Positions 53,177 to 63,444 are shown, counted from the first letter of the stretch. The stretch is 64,000 nt of DNA from Haematococcus lacustris (GCA_030144725.1 JASKMD010000003.1:500852-564851); one strand, 5' to 3'. Numbers and translations: made by a program. Notes: generated from the sequence alone by a model not told the origin.

Positions 53177-54941
53177 ATGGATAAGTCGTCAGCAAACGAT
53201 GCTAGAACGGGCCAGCAGCTGCATGGCCTGCATGGCCTGCCAGCAGAACTTTTGGATGCAGTCCTGTGCCAGCTGGATGCAAGCAGCCGGCTGCAAGTCT
53301 TTAGTGCGTCAGTGCGCGCACCATAGGGTTAGTAGTCACAGGGCCTGCAGGGCCTGCCAGAGGAACCTCTGGATGTGGTCCTGCGCCAGCTGTGTGCGAG
53401 CAGTTGGTTGCCAGTCTTCATGACCAGCAAGTTCCTGGCCACAGCTCTGCTGCGAGTAGTTCCAAGCATTGAGCTCACCTACCCAACTGAGCGTGACATC
53501 CTTGGGCAACACCTTCGTGAGCTTCCTCCCTTCCTGACTGAGGTCCTGCAGAACAGGCAGCAACCAAAGCTGCACCTTACACTGCAACCAGATGTGTGGC
53601 TGATACATGCAATAGTGATACGTCACGGAGTCTGCTGCCTCCGAGCGGAGCCAGCTGCTGCAGCACCAGATGCGGCCCGTCTGGTTGCCCAAATGTTGGG
53701 GGCAGTGCCGCTGTGTGGGGCAGTTGACTGCCTGACTATTGGATGGTCATGGGAGCTGCGACTTCCATGGGAGCCTGAGTTCAGCGCAGCCCTGGCCGCC
53801 TCCTTCCCCTCCCTGACGAGCCTGATTTATCGGGAGGTCACGATGAGCATGGATCACTTGGCAAATGCAATCAGCCACCCACTGCTGTTGCCACGGCTGC
53901 TGAACCTGGACCTTGAGTATGCCGACATCACACATGAAGGCAATCCTGGCAGGTCCCCCTTCATTGGCAGCAGGCTGCAGGAACTCATCATATGTGGTTG
54001 GGTTATGATAGGCGGGCAAGAGGATGGGGAGCTTATGTTCCTGCCTGGACTGGAGCCCCTACCCCTGCACTCAGCTGCAAGTGGCTGTTCGGGTGAGGCC
54101 GCAAAGTGAGCAGAGGGATTTGGTCAAGTTAAGCGGGGCTGTGGGCAGCTTGACACAATTGCAGGAGCTAAGGCTCATCGATCCAAAGGAGAGGGAATGT
54201 GCCTATCTCTTGACTATCACATCACTGCTGCCAGCGCTGGCCCACCTACCCAGCCTGCACACCCTGGTGCTGGATGTAAATAACGTGGGCCAGGAGCAGC
54301 TGGACGCCTTGCTGGCACTCACTCAGGTTACAAGCCTGGAGGTGCTTGGCTTCTCTGGCCTGACCTCCTCCCGGGCCAGCGCAGCCTGCAGCTGGAGGCA
54401 GCTGACAGTCTGGGACTTAGACTGGGACACAGCTGCCTACCTGCCCCTGCACAGCCTCACTCACCCTCTGCACCTGACTCACCTGGTTAGGGACATCGAG
54501 GAACCGACTATAGAGGTGCTGGCTGCAGCTGAGCTCAACCTGTGTGAGCGCAACAAGGCGGGGCTAGTGCTGGATGAGGGCATGTGCCTGAGCAAGGCCA
54601 CTGTGGACCTGCTGACTGAGCAATACCTTGCCCACAGCCGCCGTGCTGCCCAGCAGCCCACCCACCCCACTGTGGCCAGCAGCAGCAGCCACTCAGGGCC
54701 CAGCAGCAGCCTGGCCAGCAGCAGCAGCCCTGAGGGGCACATCACGCCAGGGGGGCCAGGCAGCAGTGGGCTGGGCGGGCAGCAGGGGTCGGCAGCAGGT
54801 GCACAACCGCTCATGCAGCGCTTAGGCTGTTACGTGGAGACGCTGCTCATCACATTGCAGGATCCGGAAGAACTTTTGTCCTTAAACACTCAACAAGCCT
54901 TCGCTGTCCTGTCCCCACTTGCGGAGATTGAGTTCGACTGA
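53177..54941 (+). pseudogene. F-box-like/LRR gene, copy D, rearranged and frameshifted
   Basis: The first reading frame (MDKSSANDARTGQQLHGL...LQVFSASVRAP) stops at 53326. The F-box-like segment then begins again at about 53340 (GLQGLPEEPLDVVLRQLCAS, then LPVFMTSKFLATALLR), so the N-terminal exon is partly duplicated. This second frame continues through Leu-rich repeats to 54109. Near 54055-54085 a short deletion relative to copy C (CTACCCCTGCACTCAGCTGC versus TTACCCCCCACCCTTACTCA) shifts the frame. The remainder (LTQLQELRLIDPKERE to LSPLAEIEFD, stop at 54941) lies in another frame. It contains one SSSSHSGPSSSL unit. Probably non-functional as a full-length protein. Confidence 0.75.
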
Positions 54942-56416
54942 CAATGGTAACACTGCATGGCTGTGTGCCCTCCCTGCTGCCCCACACTGCATCATGATGG
55001 CTCACAAGCTGGTTGGGTGGGCTGAGGTGGGCCGTGAGGTGCTGCGGCAATGCCATGCTGTGGTGACGCTGCCATGATGTGCCGTAGTCATGTGCTGGGT
55101 AGTGATGGTTCACCCTGAGCTCATCACCCAGATGAACCTGATGGTGGTGAAGTGATGCGCGGTGTGCCCTGCCTGACACAGGCCAAGCCTGTAGTGTCGG
55201 CCATTGAATGCCTCATGCCCCCTTCATTCCCAGCACCTCCCAACCACCACACTCCTAGACCCCAGGAACCAGAGTTGTGTCAAATTATACAGAGTTGTAC
55301 AAAGTTGTTTTTAAGCTAGGATGCATGTTAAGATTTCCCATGTTCATGCGTATGCCTGGATGTTCCGGGCTAGCTCTCACAGGGCTGTCAGGTGTCGGCG
55401 TACATGTGACAAGGTGTCGCTTGCTTACTTCCCACGCCGGGCTTCCGTTCTGGAGTTCTGAAACGTGCTCTCGAGTTCCGGAGTTTCACTGGCTGCTATG
55501 GTGATACTGCTACGCTGTTCGGAAGATATTGAACAGTATGTGGGTAGCAGGAGCAGCGAGTCCCTGCACTAAAAACTTACTAACTACTTACTAATTACTT
55601 GCTGTAACACCCACCTCTCTCTCCCCAGCCAGCTAGGTAGCACAGTTTGTCTCTTAAACTCGCAGCCTGTGTCCAATCACAACTCTTGCTGTGCCTCCAC
55701 CCTCATCCCCTCACCTACACCCCTCATCTTAGGCCTCCTTCCCTGGTCTCAGCATCGGTACCTCACTCCCTCCTGCTCTCACCAGTAGACAATGCATTAC
55801 ACAGGTAGAAGATGGCTCACATAGCAGGTGACGGCTCACAGAAGATGACTCAGAATACTGTTGCACCAAAGACGCACTCACCACAGGCTCAGCCCAACCT
55901 AGCAGCCAGGCAGCACCAGCACTAGAAGTACCCATAGGCATGCCCGGTACAGCATTGTTTGGATGTTCAAATCTGAGCTTGTCATATAGCCCTACGTGTT
56001 AGGGTTAAGGGGATAGATTTAGAGGGATGGTCACAGCTCCTGTTTCCCTGCTGAAAGCGCCTCAAGCTTTGAGGCTAGACGAGCCACATCATACCTGCAG
56101 GGCCAGAAGCAAGGGTGGCTAAGGGGTGGCGGAGGGAGGCACTACCTAGCGTGGCAGGATGGCAGGCATGGCGTGGGGTGGGTATCTAGAGCCAGGGCTC
56201 ACGCACTCACAAGCACCAGCACAGTCACACTGGTGGCCACAGAGTCTCAGAGTACATGTGTCCACAGAACTGATACATTAGGCCTCACAAGCACAACAGG
56301 TCTATGGCATAAAGCCACATAAGCAAATACAGCAACCACAGAGATAGCACACCGTGGCTGCAGCTGCTGTTGCTGGTTGTCCAGCCAGAGTAGAACTAAG
56401 AGTGTGCTGCCGGACT
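54942..56416. other. 3' flank of gene D and non-coding DNA
   Basis: 54945-55240 matches the 3' flanks of A-C. 55480-55560 contains GAACAGTATGTGGGTAGCAG, the uninterrupted counterpart of the MITE site at 62088. 55620-55960 resembles 62290-62420 (TCTCCCCAGC.AGCTAGGTAGCA). No gene supported. Confidence 0.55.
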
Positions 56417-56910
56417 CTAGGGTAGTCTGCTGCACCCGCCAAGCAGAGTGCCAACCTGCCCTGGCTGTGTGACCCCCCACCTGATGGCCTGGCGCCGCCG
56501 TTGCTTCAAGCCCATTAGCACGTCAAACATAGTCGGTGCCCAGGGCCGGCCAGGCAGCCGCGTCAAAGTTGGCGTCAACCTGGCAGGCGGCAGCAGCAGC
56601 AGCCAACGCCCACCAGATCCTGTTGAGGCAACACTGGCAGCCAGGCAGCAAACCAGCAGGCTGCTGTTGCCTGCTTTGGCAAGCATCGCATGTCGCACCT
56701 TGCGGCAGGTGCCATGCTGAACTATAAACCCAGCTACAGATGGCTAGTCTGACACTGCTACTGAGCATTGTCTGTTGCACCTTGCCGGCAGGGGTTGCAG
56801 CAGCAGCCACACACCAGGTGCCTCACACACCAGGGGTGAGTGCCTACCTCTTGCAAGTCGTCCAGCAGCTTGTTCAGGCGATCCATCCTGACAGGTTGCC
56901 CTCCGCTGAG
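56417..56910 (-). other. Possible small minus-strand gene fragment
   Basis: Two exon-like pieces. 56889-56851 reads MDRLNKLLDDLQE, followed by a GTAGGC donor; 56698-56420 reads GRPWAPTMFDVLMGLKQRRR after a Leu/Pro-rich stretch, or in another frame VDANFDAAAWPALGTDYV. I cannot choose the frame or name a family. Confidence 0.25.
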
Positions 56911-57129
56911 TCAGCTGCAGCCAGGCGCCAAACACCAGGCCAGGGCTGTTGCTGCTGCCACTGCTGCTGTTCTGTCTGACGCTGTTGCTACTGCTGCTGC
57001 AGATGACGATGATGATGACGCACCATTCATCTGGCATCTGGTCAGTCAGCTGGCCATAAACTACATCTGCTTCATGCAGTCCCCGACATCATTTTGCATT
57101 GCCTGCAATTCCTAATGCAACGTACGTCT

Positions 57130-57937
57130 GAGTCAGTCGTACTTGCCGCATGTGAATCCTGAAGTGCCAGCCGTGGCGTGGGACACGTATGCAGCTGGTG
57201 GTGGTCTTTGGCCATTCTGACATTGGCACGTGGTGTGGGTGGGAGTCCATTGCCGTGCTGCAGGCCTGAAGGTGGTGGAGAGGCCCAGCAGCGGCATGCC
57301 AACAGACAGGCTGCCTGGCAGGGTGGTGACAGTTGCTAAGTCTCGCACCAACCAAGTCAGCTCGGCTTGCCTGTGACCAACCACCAGCGCTGCAAGAGGT
57401 GCCTGAACCACAGCAATCCCACCTGGCCAGCAGGCTAAAAGCCCTGAGCAGGGCAGGTGAAGGACCACTTGTTGCGGTGAGCCTGGAGCAAGCGTTCGAG
57501 GCGCCAGTGCTGGGCCTCAGGTGGCGCCCCTGGGTGAAGCAGGCCACCCCTGGGGACCTCGGCATCTGGGTGGGCAAGGCCTGCAACGCAGCCCTGAACC
57601 TCTAGCGTTCGAGGGAGGCCCCTTGGCGCCCAGTGGAGCTGTGCTGGTGGCCAGGCTGACTGGCTGTTGGATTCCATAGCATAGCACAGCCACTGATGGT
57701 AGGGGTAATGTGTGCCATCCTGTCACTGCTGGCATCCGGACTCCAGACAACACAACCCCTAGTGTAAGGGAGAGGTGTGCTGTGGACGTCGTCACCGTTT
57801 TGGTGGTGGTTCTACCCAGGATTCAGAGCCCTGTGCCCAGCCCAGCCTGTTGATGTATGGCCAGCTCGCTGCTGCGCCTGCTCCTGCTGCTGCTGCTGCC
57901 ACTGCTGCTCCTGCTGCTCCTGCTGCTGCTGCCACTG

Positions 57938-57989
<52 letters not shown>

Positions 57990-58016
57990 TCTCTTTTGAT
58001 ATAATAAAATACCCAA
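57130..58016 (+). mobile_element. Insertion element carrying a degraded Fanzor C-terminus, copy 2
   Basis: Closely matches 40520-41404 from CGTACTTGCCGC to AATAAAATACCCAAG, including the 90-codon frame (57333-57605, ending PGDLGIWVGKACNAALNL), the same TAG where the family has Gln, the downstream WRPVELCWWP reading, and the CTG-rich tail. The DNA to the right (AGTAGACAATCATGTCATGG) is also shared with copy 1's flank. This copy therefore probably arose by segmental duplication rather than fresh transposition, or the shared tail belongs to the element. Left flank differs. Confidence 0.55.
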
Positions 58017-58029
58017 GTAGACAATCATG

Positions 58030-58200
58030 TCATGGTCAGGCGCCCCCAACATGGGGTTGGTAATATGCATGCGATTACTCCCTCAATACTGCACCGTTTT
58101 CGATAGCGTTTATCACATTGGCATTGGCGGTTTAGCCCGCGTTATCTGACCATCAGCGCTAGCCATTGGAGTCTTTGCTCGCGTACTGCCACATGTGCCC
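58030..58200 (+). repeat. Dispersed repeat family 1, copy 3
   Basis: GCCCCCAACATGGGGTTGG, then TCAATACTGCACCGTTTTCG and ATAGCGTTTATCACATTGG. Continues with CTTTGCTCGCGTACTGCC and GCGAACAAATCACA, as in the copy at 24945-25140. Confidence 0.7.
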
Positions 58201-58611
58201 GCGAACAAATCACATCGGCGAGACGGGTCTCCTTGGCACGGTGAGCCACATCGCTGTGACCCCATCTACCTAGCGTAGTGAGCTGGTTGTGCACAAATGG
58301 AATGTCCGGCTGACACCCAACGCGATGCCTGCCGGGCGTGCAGGGCACCTAGACGGGATGAATAAAACATATGTTCATACTCGCTTCCGCCAAATACACC
58401 ATTTTGGTCGGCGCACACTAAGGTATCACCGGCTTACACACACCCTCCTCCACTGTGTCCTCCACTGTGCTGCACCCGCTGCACCCACAAGAAAATGGCT
58501 ACATTTTATTTGTTCTTGACCCATTAGCGCATCTATTGAAGCAAACCGCACAACAAACAGCCCAGGCCTCTATCTGTTTGACAACTTTGAAGTTACATCG
58601 TGTTCAACAAA

Positions 58612-59604
58612 ATGGTGCAAGGCCACGGCATGCAACGACCCACCATGCCCGCCACCCCTCCACCCATCAATGCAGGAGCCCACCTCATTGCCCACCCTTC
58701 CCAGCCCAACCCCTCCCAGCCCACCCCCTCCCAGCCCACCCCCTCCCAGCCCACCCCCTCCCAGCCCACCCCCTCCCAGCCCACCCCCTCCCCCCCCCGC
58801 CCCCTCCCAGCCCTAGCCACCACCATGGGGGGTAAAAGGCTGAGCCCGAAGCAGCAGCTGCACCTGCAAAAGCTGAACGCCTCACCCATGGCAGGGTTTA
58901 AATGCTGCCCTAGTGGCTTGAAAGCTCAGATGAACAAGGCACAGAACGACGCCATGGTGTTGCAAGCACGGGTTGAGCAGCTCCACCAGCAGCTCGGTGA
59001 TGCGGTGGCAGATTATCAGCTGCTGCAGGCAGACATGGAGTCCTTGCTACAGCTGCTGAAGCATGGAGCTGGCCGCTTTATGGAGCTGCCTGCGCTTCTG
59101 GAGCATATGTCCCTACACACACATAGGTCCACCCTCAACAACATAGATGTGCACGACTTCGCGCTTCAGTTGCCTAAGCTTCGCGCTGCGGTGCGGCTGC
59201 ATGAGGTGGCTGCAGCCGAAGCCAGGGCACCAGCCACAGCCGCACGCAAAGCCACAGCAGCTGCTTGCAGTGTGGGGGTGGTTGTGGTGAATGTGGGGGA
59301 CCACGCAAGCCAGCAGCGGGGGGCAGCAGCAGCAACAACAGCAGGGTGCAGCAGAAATGTGCCAGCTGGTGTGCCCCCACCACAGCCCCACCCACCCCCA
59401 CAGCCACCCCCACAGCAGCCACCCCAGCAAGGGCCGCCTGCATCACCTGATTTCGGCCACATGTATCAGTTAGCACTAGCTGCAATTGCCACCGAGGGGC
59501 AGGCTGCTATGGCGCAAGCGCCGACTCCTGGCTGCACGCTCCGCAAGCGTACCACACCTGCTGGGTTGGGGCAGCTCCAAACAGCTGCCAAGCGCAAGCG
59601 GTGA
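58612..59604 (+). CDS. Hypothetical coiled-coil protein with C-terminal basic (nuclear-localisation-like) motif
   Basis: Family not recognised. Two starts are possible. The ATG at 58825 has a strong context (CCACCATGGGG) and gives a 259-residue protein starting MGGKRLSPKQQLHLQKL; the ATG at 58612 would add a Pro-Ser repeat (PSQPT) encoded by 15-bp units. Visible parts: a basic N-terminus, a heptad-like coiled coil (MVLQARVEQLHQQLGDAVAD, then YQLLQADMESLLQLLKHGAG), a helical stretch with HRSTLNNIDVHDFALQLPKL, an Ala-rich zone, a Pro/Gln-rich tract near residues 205-230, and the end LQTAAKRKR. The mixture suggests a nuclear or nucleic-acid-associated protein, or a protein from a mobile element; both are inference. 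No intron is needed. Confidence 0.55.
   Translation: MVQGHGMQRPTMPATPPPINAGAHLIAHPSQPNPSQPTPSQPTPSQPTPSQPTPSQPTPSPPRPLPALATTMGGKRLSPKQQLHLQKLNASPMAGFKCCPSGLKAQMNKAQNDAMVLQARVEQLHQQLGDAVADYQLLQADMESLLQLLKHGAGRFMELPALLEHMSLHTHRSTLNNIDVHDFALQLPKLRAAVRLHEVAAAEARAPATAARKATAAACSVGVVVVNVGDHASQQRGAAAATTAGCSRNVPAGVPPPQPHPPPQPPPQQPPQQGPPASPDFGHMYQLALAAIATEGQAAMAQAPTPGCTLRKRTTPAGLGQLQTAAKRKR
58698..58792 (+). repeat. 15-bp tandem repeat, about 6 units
   Basis: CCAGCCCACCCCCTC units upstream of the favoured ATG at 58825. In frame they encode PSQPT. Confidence 0.9.
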
Positions 59605-60137
59605 CACACGAGACATAGTTAGACAAAGGTTGAAGTGGCCACCTCTCCCAACCGCACCTGCCAACTGCCTCCGTGCCACATTCCCGAAACCGTTTTCCAA
59701 TCTGGCTGTTGCTGCCGACGCGCATGCTCGCGTACAGCAGCCTAAGCGACGCGGGCGGTCGTAGCGATGACTGCATGCTCCGCAACGGCACATATTCAAC
59801 TCACTAACTTTGACGCTCTGCTGTGCACGGCCTACCTACTGTATAATTATATAAAGTGGGTGAAAGGTAGCTGGCTGGGTTAGCTACATTGTGAATCATC
59901 GAGCATTATATTTGGCGCAGTGAGTGCAAAGTTACAGCCGTCCTACTACCAGGGGTAGGTTTTCTGTTAGTTGGGGGCGCCCGAGCCATGGGTCACTGCG
60001 CGGCATGCCACAGTCATGAATTCAGAGCACGTAGCTAAAGCGTTTAATCATCGAACATCGGTTCGGGCGACGGAGCTATAGACAAAGAGCTGTGCTGTCC
60101 TGTGGGCTCGTCTTGTAGGCTCGTCACCTTGCAGCAG
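59605..60137. other. Intergenic; 5' flank of gene E
   Basis: TATA-like sequence GTATAATTATATAAAG near 59840. 59860-59985 contains the repeat CCTACTACCAGGGGTAGG with TTCTGTTAGTTGGGGGCGCC, shared with 62505-62560 and with the flanks of A and B. No coding sequence supported. Confidence 0.5.
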
Positions 60138-60217
60138 GTAGGTCCTGCTGTGCACCCACCCGTCCTAAGCTCTGCAGTACTCATCGTCTTGCTTTGCAAT
60201 CTCTCTTGGCGATGTAG
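60138..60217 (+). other. Probable 5' UTR intron of gene E
   Basis: Donor CAGGTAGGT and acceptor GATGTAG, five bases before the ATG at 60223. Confidence 0.5.
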
Positions 60218-60222
60218 GATTG

Positions 60223-61851
60223 ATGAAGAAGTCGTCAGCAGCCGACGTGAACAAGGGCAAGCAACTGCTGGGCCTGCAGGGCCTGCCAGCGAAACAACTG
60301 GATGCAATCCTGAGTCAGCTGGATGCAAGCAGTCGGCTGCAAGTCTTCAGGACCAGCAAGCTTCTGGCCACAGCTCTGCTGCGGAGGTCTCCAAGGATCC
60401 AGCTCACCTACCCAATCCAGCATGGCTTCCTTGGGCTTCGTGAAGACCTTCGTGAGCTGGCTCCCTTTCTGACTGAGGTCCTGCGGAACAGGCAGCAGCC
60501 AAAGCTGCACCTCACACTGCGACCAGTTGCAGAGCTAGCTGTTGCAGCATTATCTGATACGAAGCGTCTGGTTGCCCGGATGCTGGAGGCAGTGTCGCTG
60601 TGTGGGGCAGTTGACTGCCTGACTATCTGCTTAGAATACGAAGGATGCCTATTCTTTTTGGATCTTCCATGGGAGCCTGAGTTCAGTGCAGCCCTGGCCG
60701 CCTCCTTCCCTTCCCTGACGAGCCTGACCATCCGAGAGGCCATGATGAGCATGGATCACTTGGCAAATGCCATCAACCACCCCCTGCTGTTGCCACGGCT
60801 GCTGCACCTGGACCTCAAGCGCGTCACCATCACACATGAAGGCCAGCATGGCAGGTCCCCCTTCATTGGCAGCAGGCTGCAGAGACTCAGCCTGCGTAGT
60901 TGGGTTGAAGTGGAGGGGGAGCGTGAGTTCCTATCTGGACTGCTGCCCTTACCGCCCACCCTTACTCAGCTGGAAGTGACTAATGTGGACGAGCAGCCGT
61001 GGGATTGGGTCAGACTGGCAGCGGCTGTGAGCAGCTTGACACGATTGCAGCAGCTGAGGCTTACTAATGAGATCAGAGGTTCGTACGAGGGTGGGCCAGG
61101 GCTCAGAGCGCTGCTGCCAGCGCTGGCCCACCTTCCCCGCCTGCACACCCTAGTGGTGGATGATCATGTGGTGGGCCAGGAGCAGCTGGACGCCTTGCTG
61201 GCACTCACCAGGTCACAAGCCTGAAGCTCTTGACATTCTCTTGCCTGACCTCCTCCCGGGCCAGCGCAGCCTGCAGCTGGAGGCAGCTGGAGGTGCACAC
61301 AATGGACTGGGTCACAGCCGCCTACCTGCCGCTGCACAGCCTCACCCACCCTCTGAACCTGACTCAACTGGTAGGGGTCAAGATAGAGGACGTTGAGATG
61401 GAGGACATCGAGGAACCGAGCATAGAGTTGCTGGCTGCAGCTGAGTTCAACCTGTGTGGGCGCAACAAGGCAGGGCTGGTACTGGGGGGCATGTGCCTGA
61501 GCAAGGCCTCTGTGGACCTGCTGACTGAGCAATACCTCAGCCGCCGCTCTGTGGCCAGTAGCAGCAGCCCTGAGGGGCACATCACGGCAGCGGGGCCAGG
61601 CAGCAGCACTGGGCCGGGGGGTCAGCAGCGGGGGTTAGCAGCGGGGGTCAGCAGCGGGGGCCCATCCTCTCATGCAGCGCCTGGGCCGTGACGTGAAGGT
61701 GCTGCGCATCACAGAGCAGGGACTGAGCGAAGATGATCTGTCATCAGCCTTAGCTGTCCTGTTTCCGAAGGCAGACATTCAATTTATGTGCGACTGGCCG
61801 TATACCATTGAATCCCCGCTGCTCCCAACCACCACCTCCCAGACCCCATGA
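60223..61851 (+). pseudogene. F-box-like/LRR gene, copy E, with two frameshifts
   Basis: ATG at 60223 (MKKSSAADVNKGKQLLGL). F-box-like segment LQGLPAKQLDAILSQLDASS, then RLQVFRTSKLLATALL. The first frame ends at 61224 (EQLDALLALTRSQA) because CTCACCAGGTCACA lacks a C present in the sister copies (CTCACCCAGATCACA). The Leu-rich repeat part continues in a second frame to 61691. The conserved end block (LMQRLGRDVKVLRITEQGLS to TTSQTP, TGA at 61849) is in a third frame, after a run of GGGG-rich sequence. It has no SHSGPS unit. Probably a pseudogene unless these are sequencing errors. Confidence 0.75.
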
Positions 61852-62079
61852 AACAGAGTTGTTCCATAGCATGGATGTATGGTAGGAATCCCGTTGTTCA
61901 TGCGAGTGCCCTAGTTTCATGAGCCGGCATTCACACGGCCATCAGTGGCCAGCTCTCACAAGGCTGTCAGGTTATGCTTGCTTTCTTCTCAAGCTGGGCT
62001 TCAGTTCTGGACTTCCTAATGTAGTTCTTGAGATCTGGTGCTACTACTACGCTGTTTGGAAGACATTGAACAGTATGTG
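61852..62079. other. 3' flank of gene E
   Basis: Resembles the DNA after gene D (55310-55550): GGATG.ATG..AGGAATCCC and TTCTCAAGCTGGGCTTC. No gene. Confidence 0.5.
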
Positions 62080-62212
62080 GATAGCAGTAGGGATTGTCCC
62101 GACCCATCTAACGTTAACCTACACGATTAGATTAGACGGTTCTAGTCTAGCCATCTAATCTAACGTTAGTTTTACGTAGATCTACGTAGATGGGACGATC
62201 CCTAGATAGCAG
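62080..62212. mobile_element. 117-bp hAT-type MITE (62088-62204)
   Basis: The 8-bp duplication GATAGCAG (62080-62087, 62205-62212) surrounds an element with inverted ends TAGGGATTGTCCC / TAGGGATCGTCCC and internal ATCTAACGTTA and TACGTAGATC palindromic motifs. The paralogous site after gene D (GAACAGTATGTGGGTAGCAG, 55540s) has no insertion. Confidence 0.88.
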
Positions 62213-62659
62213 CAGCTGGGTGTCCTACTACTGGCGGCAATGACAACATTCGCATCAGAACGCAGCATCCAAGCGTTTACTAACAACTGTTACTCCCACC
62301 TCTCTCTCCCCAGCTAGCTAGGTAGCAGAGTTTGTCTTCTAAACTCGTAGCCTGTGTCCAAGAACGCTTGCTGTGCTTTCATCCTCGTCCCATCAATTAC
62401 ACCCCTCATCTCAGGCCTCCTTCTCTGGTCAGGCTCATAATGTTGGATGGGTGAAAGGTGACTGGCTGGCATGTCAACGATATGGATCATCTCTGGCGTG
62501 CGGTGCATAGTTACAGCCGTCCTACTACCAGGAGTCGGTTTGCTCTCAGATGGGGGCGCCTGAGCCTGGGGCGGCTGGCCAGTAACCAACCTGCTGTCAT
62601 CAACTGACATGTCGCCGACATGCAGCCGGTATGTCCCATATTGATACATGCTCAAGCGA
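62213..62659. other. Non-coding, repeat-derived
   Basis: 62290-62420 resembles 55620-55760. 62505-62560 carries the dispersed GGTTTGCTCTCAGATGGGGG-CGCC motif. No gene. Confidence 0.5.
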
Positions 62660-63420
62660 TACATGCTCAGTTGCTGGGCCTGCAAGATGTCTTGCTGCGT
62701 GCAGTGCTAATGCAGCTGGATGGGATAAGCTGGTTGCAAATCTTCAAGACAAGCAAGCGCCTGGCCACAGCCCTGCTGCAGTGCATGCCAAGGTTCCAAA
62801 CCACCTAAGCAAGCGCTGTCAACCATTGTGAGGCTGCATATGACGTTTTACAGGTTGCAGCCCTCCAGGTTCTGGAGATCAGGAAGCAGCCACTGCCGCT
62901 GATGCTACAGCAAGACATTAATGCGCTACTACAGCGTGACACAGCCACCGCAGCCAGCACACTTGGGCCGCATGTTTGGCTGGCTAGGGAGCGCTGGGCC
63001 CCACTTCAGACAGTGTGTGGCTGCCTGTGGTCCAGCCAGACTGGCACAGGGTCACAGCTGCTCGTGGCATGGTGGAGAAACTGATGAAGAGCCAACGGAG
63101 AAGATTGACATGTCATTAATGCTGATGTCACACTCGGGCTGCTGGAACTGTGTCCTGTTGTGGACCGCCATACCATCAGCTTTCCTAAATAGGCTGGTTG
63201 CCTTTGGATGTCAGTGTACAACTCACTTACGCCCTCACCAGTTTGACTTTGGTGAACTTCACCCTCACCACCACCCAGCTAGGCCAGCTGCTGAAACACC
63301 CGCTGTTACTCCCACGCTTACAGCACCCAAACATGTTTGCTAGCGGTGCACTTTGCTAGGCTGCACCCAAACATCTGTTTCCTGTGAGCTTCCTGTCACC
63401 AATTGGCAAACTTGTCATTC
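62660..63420 (+). pseudogene. Decayed F-box-like/LRR remnant
   Basis: LLGLQDVLLRAVLMQLDGIS, then WLQIFKTSKRLATALLQC at 62660-62790, is the F-box-like motif of copies A-E. About 63225-63330 reads LTSLTLVNFTLTTTQLGQLL, then KHPLLLPRLQHPNM, matching the first Leu-rich repeat region (HLANAINHPLLLPRLLHLDL in copy E). Stops and frame changes separate the parts. It is a more diverged member than A-E. Confidence 0.6.
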
Positions 63421-63444
63421 TTGACTCTTCTGTTTTCTGTTGCA

